Below, in pieces: positions 6,524 through 11,115 of a DNA stretch of 11,115 bases. A program made the translations under genes and the position numbers. Under the pieces are notes generated by a model. That model made no database searches, had not been told where the DNA came from, and saw nothing but the letters and a program-made list of their open reading frames with translations. Within the stretch, counting starts at the first letter, position 1, and each line of letters begins with the position of its first letter. Origin of the DNA: IMCC26256 sp046081705 (lineage in GTDB: Bacteria > Actinomycetota > Acidimicrobiia > IMCC26256). The stretch lies in contig JBJTWK010000082.1 of NCBI GenBank assembly GCA_046081705.1, forward strand, positions 1-11,115, read 5' to 3'.

Positions 6524-7786
6524 ATGGCTCAGGCCGCTCGGAAGGCCGCCAAGAAGGCGCCCGCGAAGAAGTCGGCGGCCGCGAAGGCCGCTGGGAAGAA
6601 GGCGTCGGCCGCGAAGGCCGCCAAGCGGACCTCCTCGAGGAAGCCGGCCGCGAAGAAGGCGGCCGCGGCGCGCACGCCGGTCAAGAAGGTGACCGCGAAG
6701 AAGGCGGCCGCGAAGAAGGCGGTCGCGAGGAAGCCCGCCAAGGCCGCGGCGCGCACGCCGGCCAAGAAGGTGACCGCGAAGAAGGCGCCGGCCAAGAGGG
6801 CTGCGGCGAAGAAGGCACCGGCGAAGAAGGCCCCGACCGCCGCCCAGCGTGCGGCCGCGGCCAAGAAGGCGCGCGAGGCCGAGGCCCGGGCCCGCGCTGC
6901 CGCCCGACGCGAGGCCGAGCGTCAGCGCGCCGCCGACGCTCGAGCGCGGGCCGCGGCCAAGCGCGAGGCCGACCGCGCCCGGGCCGCCGCGAAGAAGGCG
7001 GCGGAGAAGGCTCGCATCGAGAAGGCGAAGGCGGCCGAGAAGGCGCGGGCCGAGAAGGCGAAGCTCGCGGAGCGGGCCCGCATCGAGAAGGCGAAGCTCG
7101 CGGAGCGGGCCCGCATCGAGAAGGCGAAGGCGGCCGAGAAGGCGCGGGCCGAGAAGGCGAAGCTCGCCGCCAAGAAGGAGGCCGAGCGTCAGGCGATCCG
7201 TGCGGCCAAGGAGCAGGAGCGGGCCGAGGCCGCGGCGCGCAAGGAGGCCGAGCGTCAGGCGGTCCGCGAGGCCAAGGAGGCGGCCCGCCTCGCCGCCGAG
7301 GAGGAGCGCAAGGAGGCCGAGCGGCGTGCGGCCGAACTCGCGGCCCGGTGCCCGTACTCGGGCATCAAGTACGACGAGGTCAAGCAGGCGCTCTCCGAGA
7401 GTGCCCGACGGCCGCTCAGCCCCCAGCAACTCGCCTCGCTCCGCACCCTGCTCACCGACGAGCGGGCCCACCTGACCCATCAGGCCGAGGAGATGCAGGC
7501 CGAGGCCGACGCCCTCGTCCTGGAGCGCGAACTCGGCGACACGCAGTTCGATGAGGAGTCGGGCGAGGGCGACACGATCGCGATCGAGCGTGAGCGTGAC
7601 CTCATCATCTCGTCCCAGGCCCGCGAGACGGTCGAGGAGATCGACCGTGCGCTGGCCCGGCTCGATGCCGGGACCTACGGCGACTGCGTGCCCGGCGGCG
7701 TGCGCATCCCGTTCGAGCGGCTCGAGGCGATCCCGTGGGCCGAGCACTGCGTCATGTGCCGCAACCGCGTCGAGCGCCACCGCTGA
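6524..7786 (+). CDS. DksA/TraR-family protein with histone-H1-like N-terminal tail
   Basis: This 420-residue protein has three parts. Residues 1-110 are almost only Lys, Ala, Pro and Arg in AAKK/APAKK runs like histone H1 tails, likely to bind DNA without sequence preference. Residues about 111-270 form a long charged helix with an 11-residue period (ERxxAxxAxxx type), including EKAKLAERARI twice. Residues about 285-420 are a DksA/TraR domain: a helical hairpin, then DAGTYGDC, RIPFERLEAIPW and CVMC. DksA proteins act on RNA polymerase in stress control. The zinc site has Cys388, Cys409 and Cys412, but the expected second cysteine is Gly391. As I recall, Streptomyces carries a similar hybrid next to lspA, so the fusion is probably lineage-wide. 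It lies 17 bases before lspA. Domain calls are solid; function is inferred. Confidence 0.88.
   Translation: MAQAARKAAKKAPAKKSAAAKAAGKKASAAKAAKRTSSRKPAAKKAAAARTPVKKVTAKKAAAKKAVARKPAKAAARTPAKKVTAKKAPAKRAAAKKAPAKKAPTAAQRAAAAKKAREAEARARAAARREAERQRAADARARAAAKREADRARAAAKKAAEKARIEKAKAAEKARAEKAKLAERARIEKAKLAERARIEKAKAAEKARAEKAKLAAKKEAERQAIRAAKEQERAEAAARKEAERQAVREAKEAARLAAEEERKEAERRAAELAARCPYSGIKYDEVKQALSESARRPLSPQQLASLRTLLTDERAHLTHQAEEMQAEADALVLERELGDTQFDEESGEGDTIAIERERDLIISSQARETVEEIDRALARLDAGTYGDCVPGGVRIPFERLEAIPWAEHCVMCRNRVERHR
6661..6787 (+). repeat. 46-bp direct repeat inside the H1-like tail
   Basis: The 46-bp unit at 6661-6706 recurs at 6742-6787 with a single T/C difference, offset by 81 bp (27 codons). 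Both copies encode AARTP-V/A-KKVTAKKA. The match at the DNA level, in a region with free codon choice, points to duplication rather than convergent composition. Confidence 0.85.
7013..7167 (+). repeat. Nested 33-bp tandem and 56-bp direct repeats in the helical region
   Basis: A 33-bp unit (7052-7084) is repeated exactly and in tandem at 7085-7117, encoding EKAKLAERARI twice. Around it, a 56-bp block at 7013-7068 recurs without mismatch at 7112-7167, offset by 99 bp. All offsets are multiples of 33 bp, that is 11 codons, so each event added or lost whole helical units without changing frame. Confidence 0.9.
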
Positions 7787-7803
7787 GCGACCCCGGTCGT
7801 CCC

Positions 7804-8310
7804 ATGGCCCCGCGTCGGCGGCTCCTCGTCGCGACGTCGATCGTGCTGCTCGTGGTCGCGCTCGACGTCCTCACCAAGACCTGGGCGGTGCGCGCGCTGT
7901 CCGACGGACCCCTGTGGCTCGTGGGCCGATCGATCGGGTTCGTGCTCTCCTTCAATTCGGGGTCCGCGTTCAGCATCGTGCAGTCGGGCGCGCCGGTGCT
8001 CGCAGTGATCGCGCTCATCGCGGCCGGGGTGCTCGTGCGGTCGGTGCTGCGCACCGAGGACCTGTGGTTGGTGGTCGGACTCTCCCTCGTGCTCGCGGGT
8101 GCCGTGGGCAACCTCATCGATCGGGTGTTCCGCGCCCCCTCCTTCCTGCACGGCGCGGTCATCGACTTCGTGAAGGTCGGGCCGTGGCCGCTGTTCAACG
8201 TCGCGGACTCGGCGATCTCGGTCGGCGCGGTGATCATCGTGGTGCGGGTGCTCCTCGACGGTCGGGAGCGCCCCGATCCCGCGCCGATCCCGGGTGGGGG
8301 CGACACGTGA
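7804..8310 (+). CDS. lspA: Lipoprotein signal peptidase LspA (SPase II)
   Basis: LspA is the inner-membrane aspartyl protease that removes signal peptides from diacylated prolipoproteins. The 168-residue product has about four hydrophobic segments and the family motifs: LDVLTKTWA in the first helix, FNSGSAFSI, GAVGNLIDR with Asp106, and FNVADSAISVG with Asp135; the two Asp are the catalytic pair. A Pro-rich tail ends the protein. The frame is open back to 7735 within the previous gene, but ATG 7804 gives the normal family N-terminus. It lies 17 bases after the DksA-like gene without a clear ribosome binding site, and its stop overlaps the rluD start (GTGA). This lspA-rluD pair is widespread. 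Confidence 0.95.
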   Translation: MAPRRRLLVATSIVLLVVALDVLTKTWAVRALSDGPLWLVGRSIGFVLSFNSGSAFSIVQSGAPVLAVIALIAAGVLVRSVLRTEDLWLVVGLSLVLAGAVGNLIDRVFRAPSFLHGAVIDFVKVGPWPLFNVADSAISVGAVIIVVRVLLDGRERPDPAPIPGGGDT

Positions 8311-9221
8311 CCGAGCAGTACGAGGTCCCCGCGGCGCTGGCGGGGGAGCGGGTCGACCGAGCGGTCGCGCTCCTCACCGGGTGGACCCGCGTCGACGTGC
8401 AGGCGCTCATCGCGGACCGCCAGGTCGAGATCGACGGGCGCCCGGTCATCAAGAGCCGGCGCCTCGAGGAGGGTGAGGTCATCGACGTCCTCGCCGAGCC
8501 CGAGCCGGTCGGACCGCCGCAGCCCGAGGACATCCCGATCGTCGAGCGCTGGATCGACGACGACGTCATCGTCATCTCGAAGCCGCCGGGCCTCGTGGTG
8601 CACCCCGGTGCGGGCAACCCCGACGGCACCCTGGCGAACGCGCTCCTGCACCACCACCCCGAACTCGCCGGCGTCGGCGAGCCCGCGCGGCCGGGCATCG
8701 TGCACCGTCTCGACCGGGACACGAGCGGGCTCATGCTCGTGGCCCGTACCGACCGCGCCTACGCCGCACTCGTCGCCGCACTCGCCGACCACGAGGTCGA
8801 GCGCCGGTACTTCGCGCTGGTCTGGGGAGTGCCCGAGGCGCCCCGCGGCGTCATCGACGCGCCGATCGGCCGGTCGATCCGGGTCCCGACCCGCATGGCG
8901 GTGCGGCAGGGCGGGCGCCCTGCCCGGACCCACTACGAAGTGGTCGAGTCCTACGCCGACCCCGAGGTGTCGTTGCTCGAGTGCACCCTCGAGACCGGCC
9001 GCACCCACCAGATCCGGGTGCACGTCGCGGCGATCGGGCACCCGGTGGTCGGGGACGTCGCGTACGGCGGGAACCGCCCGAGTCTGCCGATGGACCGGCC
9101 GTTCCTCCACGCCGCGGCCCTCGGGTTCGACCACCCTGTGACGGGGGGACGGGTGGAGATCACCGAGCCGCTGCCGACCGATCTGCAGTCGATCCTCGCC
9201 GGCCTCGAGCCCTCAGGCTGA
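8307..9221 (+). CDS. rluD: RluA/RluD-family 23S rRNA pseudouridine synthase
   Basis: This 304-residue enzyme isomerises uridine to pseudouridine in large-subunit rRNA, or possibly tRNA. An N-terminal S4 RNA-binding domain (about 10-75, with GERVDRAVALL and ADRQVEIDGRPV) precedes the catalytic domain. The signature HRLDRDTSGL carries the catalytic Asp136, and ETGRTHQIRVHVA is the second family motif. It is about the size of E. coli RluD, but rluD in lspA-linked operons is assigned by homology and the modified position is not known. The frame runs far upstream, but GTG 8307, in a GTGA overlap with the lspA stop, gives the standard length. The 3' end overlaps the convergent apbE stop by nine bases. 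Confidence 0.93.
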   Translation: MTEQYEVPAALAGERVDRAVALLTGWTRVDVQALIADRQVEIDGRPVIKSRRLEEGEVIDVLAEPEPVGPPQPEDIPIVERWIDDDVIVISKPPGLVVHPGAGNPDGTLANALLHHHPELAGVGEPARPGIVHRLDRDTSGLMLVARTDRAYAALVAALADHEVERRYFALVWGVPEAPRGVIDAPIGRSIRVPTRMAVRQGGRPARTHYEVVESYADPEVSLLECTLETGRTHQIRVHVAAIGHPVVGDVAYGGNRPSLPMDRPFLHAAALGFDHPVTGGRVEITEPLPTDLQSILAGLEPSG

Positions 9222-10166
9222 CCCGACGGGGACGGCGAACGCCCCGAACCCGTCGAGGGGGCGGACGGTCCCGTCGGGCGCGACGACGATCCCGGTCGCC
9301 CCCAGACCCGTCACGAGCGGCCCGGCGGCGTCGGGGCCGAGGACCATGAGGGCCTTCGTGAGGACCTCGGCGGTCGCGGCGTCGCTTGCGACGACGCTCA
9401 CGGCGGCGGGCGCGTCCTCGATCGGTGCGCCGGTGCGCGGGTCGATGAGGTGGTGGCGGGGCTCACCGCCCTGGAACCACCGGCGACGTCGGGTCGAACT
9501 CGTGGCCACGCCGCCGCTGCGCAGTGCGATGTGGGTGGTGGGGACGTCCTCGATCGCGACGACCCAGGCCGGACCCTCCGGCGGCTCGCCGTCGACGCGG
9601 AGGTCGCCGCCCAGCGAGACGCACACGCCGCGCGCACCTGCGGCCCGCAACTCCTGCGCCAGGAGGTCGGCGGCCCGCCCCTTCCCGATCCCTCCGAGAT
9701 CGAGGTGGACGTCCTCGGGCAGCGCCACGGTGCGGACGACGCGGTCCAGGGCGACGGCCCCGAGCCCGGGGGCGGGGCGGCCGGCGGGCCCGGCCGGCTG
9801 GGTCCGCACCAGGTGGTCGAAGTCGTCGGTGTACCCGGCGGCCCGGACCGCGTCGTGGACGGTCGGATCGAAGGCGCCGCCGGTCGAGTGCCACGCGTCG
9901 ATGCTGCGCTCGATGAGGGAGAAGGTCTCCTCGGACACCACCACCGGGCGACCGGGATGCGCGTGCAGGCGCCGCAGTTCGCTGTCGGGCCTGAACCGGC
10001 TCCACCGGGCCTCGAGGTCCTCGACGCGCGCCACGGCGCCGTCGAGCATCCGCTCCGTTCCGCCGACGACGACGACCTCGACGTCGGTCCCCATCGCCCG
10101 CCACTCGCGACGCAGCGCCCCCTCCCCGGTCGGGCTGGAGCGCTGCTGGTCGGTCGGTCCGGCCAC
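9213..10166 (-). CDS. apbE: FAD:protein FMN transferase (ApbE family)
   Basis: ApbE attaches FMN from FAD to Thr or Ser of target proteins, usually exported redox proteins, using Mg2+. The 317-residue product shows the family blocks in order: WRAMGTDVEV, RWSRFRPDSELRRL, GGAFDPTVHDAVRAAGY, HLDLGGIGKGRAAD, VSLGGDLRVDG, SGGVATSS, HHLIDPRTGAPI and SDAATAEVLTKALMVLG; Asp262 in the last is a likely metal ligand. The GTG start at 10166 lies five bases after the upstream gene; Met25 is an alternative start. No signal peptide or lipobox is visible, unlike many Gram-negative ApbE lipoproteins, so as called it would be cytosolic. It is the last of three minus-strand genes. No recognisable FMN-binding target domain is in the window. 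Confidence 0.93.
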   Translation of the reverse strand: MAGPTDQQRSSPTGEGALRREWRAMGTDVEVVVVGGTERMLDGAVARVEDLEARWSRFRPDSELRRLHAHPGRPVVVSEETFSLIERSIDAWHSTGGAFDPTVHDAVRAAGYTDDFDHLVRTQPAGPAGRPAPGLGAVALDRVVRTVALPEDVHLDLGGIGKGRAADLLAQELRAAGARGVCVSLGGDLRVDGEPPEGPAWVVAIEDVPTTHIALRSGGVATSSTRRRRWFQGGEPRHHLIDPRTGAPIEDAPAAVSVVASDAATAEVLTKALMVLGPDAAGPLVTGLGATGIVVAPDGTVRPLDGFGAFAVPVGSA

Positions 10167-10171
10167 GGTCG

Positions 10172-10594
10172 TCAGTCGTCGTCCGGTTCGGTCGTCGAGG
10201 TCGTGGTGTCGTCGTCCCCGTCGTCCCCGTCGTCCCCGTCGTCGTAGGTCGTCGTGGTCGTCGGCGCCACGGGCGCCGACGGGGCGACCGTGGCGGGCCG
10301 GGTCGTCGAACCCGCGGGCCGGGTGGCCCCGCCCGGCGCAGTGGGATCCGACGACGCTGTCGGGCTGTTCGCGCCGAGACCCCCGGTCGCCCCCGTGGGC
10401 CCGGACGCACCGGTCGGCGAGACGTCGATCGTCGGTGCCGTGCGCACCGACGTGCTCGTCGGGGCGACGGGACTGAAGGAACCGGTCGCCCGATCAGCGT
10501 CCCGGATGTCGACCACGGATGCGGCCGCGATGGACCCGGCGACGACGGAGAGGCTCACCGCCAGGCCGATCGCGAAGCCGCGTCCGGGCCGCAT
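10172..10594 (-). CDS. Exported Pro/Thr-rich protein with short collagen-like stretch and Asp-rich end
   Basis: I do not recognise this 140-residue protein by family. It opens with a basic start (MRPGRGF) and one hydrophobic segment (about 7-28) that could be a signal peptide or membrane anchor. A Ser/Thr/Pro/Ala-rich stretch follows. It includes Gly triplets GAS, GPT, GAT, GGL and GAN (62-76), five threonines in a row, and an acidic end with three DDG units and a final DDD. There is no cysteine and no enzymatic motif. The plan (hydrophobic N-terminus, Gly-X-Thr, Thr-rich, Asp-rich) is the same as in the gene before it, suggesting paralogy or a shared role. ATG 10594 is two bases past the upstream stop, and apbE follows after five bases. 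That it is a real gene is supported by the packing and the coherent protein plan. Confidence 0.68.
   Translation of the reverse strand: MRPGRGFAIGLAVSLSVVAGSIAAASVVDIRDADRATGSFSPVAPTSTSVRTAPTIDVSPTGASGPTGATGGLGANSPTASSDPTAPGGATRPAGSTTRPATVAPSAPVAPTTTTTYDDGDDGDDGDDDTTTSTTEPDDD
10211..10243. repeat. 9-bp tandem repeat encoding DDG units
   Basis: GTCGTCCCC occurs three times exactly from 10211 to 10237, followed by GTCGTC. It lies in the acidic end of the 10172-10594 gene and encodes Asp-Asp-Gly units on the minus strand. Unit length is a multiple of three, so copy number can change without a frameshift. Confidence 0.9.
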
Positions 10595-10596
10595 CG

Positions 10597-11010
10597 TCAG
10601 TCGTCCTCGTACGAGTCGTCCTCGCGCTCGGAGGCGGAGTCGTCGTCCCGGTCCTCGTCCCGGTCCTCGTCCCGGTCCTCGTCGCGGTCGTCGTCGGCGT
10701 CGTCGTCGTAGGAGGAGTCGTCGTCCACGTCCTCGTCGGCGTCCTCGTCGGCGTCGTCGTCGTACTCGGGCACCGTCGTCGAGGTCGTCGTCGAGGTCGT
10801 CGTCGGGTCGACGCCGGTCTCGCCGGTCGGACCCGTCGGGCCGGTCTCACCCGTGACGCCGGTGTCGCCGGTGTCGCCCGTGGCCCCGAAGACCTCGGCC
10901 ACGGCCGGGGCGCTCGGTGCGGGGGAGCTGAGTGCACCGGCGGCGAGGCCGCCGGCGGCGAGTGCGATCGCCGTCGAGCCGATGACGGCGAGGAGGCGCT
11001 TGTGCTCCAT
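10597..11010 (-). CDS. Exported collagen-like Gly-X-Thr protein with Asp-rich tail
   Basis: I do not recognise a named family. The 137 residues fall in four blocks. MEHKRLL plus a hydrophobic segment (about 6-27) with Ala-rich, Pro-rich continuation to AVA at 36-38 looks like a signal peptide. Residues 42-65 are eight uninterrupted Gly-X-Thr triplets with X = A, D, D, V, E, P, P, E. Residues 70-79 are only Thr and Ser. The rest (83-137) is mostly Asp with Glu, Arg, Ala and Ser, including DADE and DRDE repeats. There are no cysteines. Gly-X-Thr triplets are typical of bacterial collagen-like proteins, where Thr can be glycosylated; eight triplets is short for a stable triple helix. The acidic tail could bind cations. 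It heads a probable three-gene unit ending in apbE. ATG 11010 is the only sensible start. Confidence 0.72.
   Translation of the reverse strand: MEHKRLLAVIGSTAIALAAGGLAAGALSSPAPSAPAVAEVFGATGDTGDTGVTGETGPTGPTGETGVDPTTTSTTTSTTVPEYDDDADEDADEDVDDDSSYDDDADDDRDEDRDEDRDEDRDDDSASEREDDSYEDD
10647..10682. repeat. 12-bp tandem repeat encoding DRDE units
   Basis: CCCGGTCCTCGT is present three times without mismatch (10647-10658, 10659-10670, 10671-10682), followed by a degenerate fourth copy. It encodes Asp-Glu-Asp-Arg units on the minus strand. A second pair, GTCCTCGTCGGC at 10729-10740 and 10741-10752, encodes DADE units in the same gene. Confidence 0.9.
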
Positions 11011-11115
11011 GGTGGTCTCGTTCCGATCGGTCCCGGGCTCGGGGCGCCCGGGAGGGTGCGGTGCATCGGTCCGGAGGGCATTTCCTCGGCCGCAGTGCGC
11101 ACGGTACCGAGCCCG
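11011..11115 (-). promoter_or_regulatory. Upstream region of the collagen-like/apbE unit
   Basis: This 105-bp stretch to the window edge holds no gene I can support. On the minus strand it has a TANNNT-like TACCGT (complement of 11101-11106) that could be a -10 element. It also holds a perfect 7-bp inverted repeat, CCCGGGC (11032-11038) and GCCCGGG (11046-11052) with a seven-base loop, which would lie in the leader RNA. The octamer ATCGGTCC occurs twice on the plus strand (11026-11033 and 11065-11072). No strong Shine-Dalgarno precedes ATG 11010. The elements are candidates only. Confidence 0.3.

Noticed and set aside
5110..7554. 814-codon plus-strand frame crossing ileS, the promoter gap and the DksA-like gene
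   Set aside because: It spans two recognised genes and a promoter region, and its Arg/Gly/Glu-rich sequence follows the codon pattern of the real genes in another frame.
6479..7780. 433-codon minus-strand frame with Leu/Gly/Arg repeats opposite the DksA-like gene
   Set aside because: The apparent leucine-rich repeat is the antisense of the Lys/Ala/Glu repeats; the plus-strand frame has a promoter, a ribosome binding site and a DksA domain.
10172..10800. Short direct repeats resembling a CRISPR array
   Set aside because: The units are 9-12 bp, contiguous, without spacers, and encode Asp-rich protein in frame.
10494..11102. 202-codon minus-strand frame with its start near 11102
   Set aside because: It overlaps both collagen-like genes in another frame, lacks a signal peptide or a coherent protein plan, and its Thr/Arg/Pro runs mirror the Asp/Thr repeats of the real frames.

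Overview
The window is high-GC DNA (roughly 70% or more by eye) from an actinobacterium. The gene order is the one downstream of ftsZ in Actinomycetota: the ftsZ end, pgeF, yggS, sepF, yggT and divIVA, then ileS, a DksA/TraR-type protein, lspA and rluD. The Lys/Ala-rich DksA-like protein, the actinobacterial-type IleS and TANNNT-like promoter hexamers fit this. A deep-branching class such as Acidimicrobiia is possible, but I cannot prove it from this window.

Region 1 (1-3257, + strand) is the distal part of a division and cell-wall cluster. It holds the last seven codons of FtsZ, then PgeF (purine nucleoside phosphorylase of the YfiH/laccase-domain family), YggS (PLP homeostasis), SepF (FtsZ membrane anchor), YggT (small membrane protein) and DivIVA/Wag31 (polar scaffold). 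pgeF/yggS overlap by four bases and sepF/yggT abut. Candidate promoters precede sepF and divIVA.

Region 2 (3258-6405, - strand) is ileS alone. It converges on divIVA across a 34-bp gap that holds a perfect 16-bp palindrome, a likely shared terminator. The enzyme is the eukaryote-like type 2 IleS, and its HIGH signature is rearranged to Gly-Leu-His-His. A divergent promoter region (6406-6523) separates it from region 3.

Region 3 (6524-9221, + strand) is a three-gene operon. First comes a 420-residue hybrid of a histone-H1-like basic tail, a long 11-residue-repeat helix and a DksA/TraR C-terminal domain that lacks one zinc cysteine. LspA (signal peptidase II) and an RluD-family pseudouridine synthase follow.

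Region 4 (9213-11010, - strand, with an incomplete upstream region to 11115) is the accessory part. Two small exported low-complexity proteins, with collagen-like Gly-X-Thr triplets, Thr-rich linkers and Asp-rich tails, lie two and five bases from each other and from apbE (FAD:protein FMN transferase). The three genes look like one transcription unit. The two small proteins are the least explained genes here; whether they are ApbE substrates, surface fibres or metal-binding proteins is open. All of 1-11010 is covered by genes or short intergenic gaps, and no gene-free stretch exceeds 300 bases. I saw no RNA gene, insertion sequence or CRISPR array.
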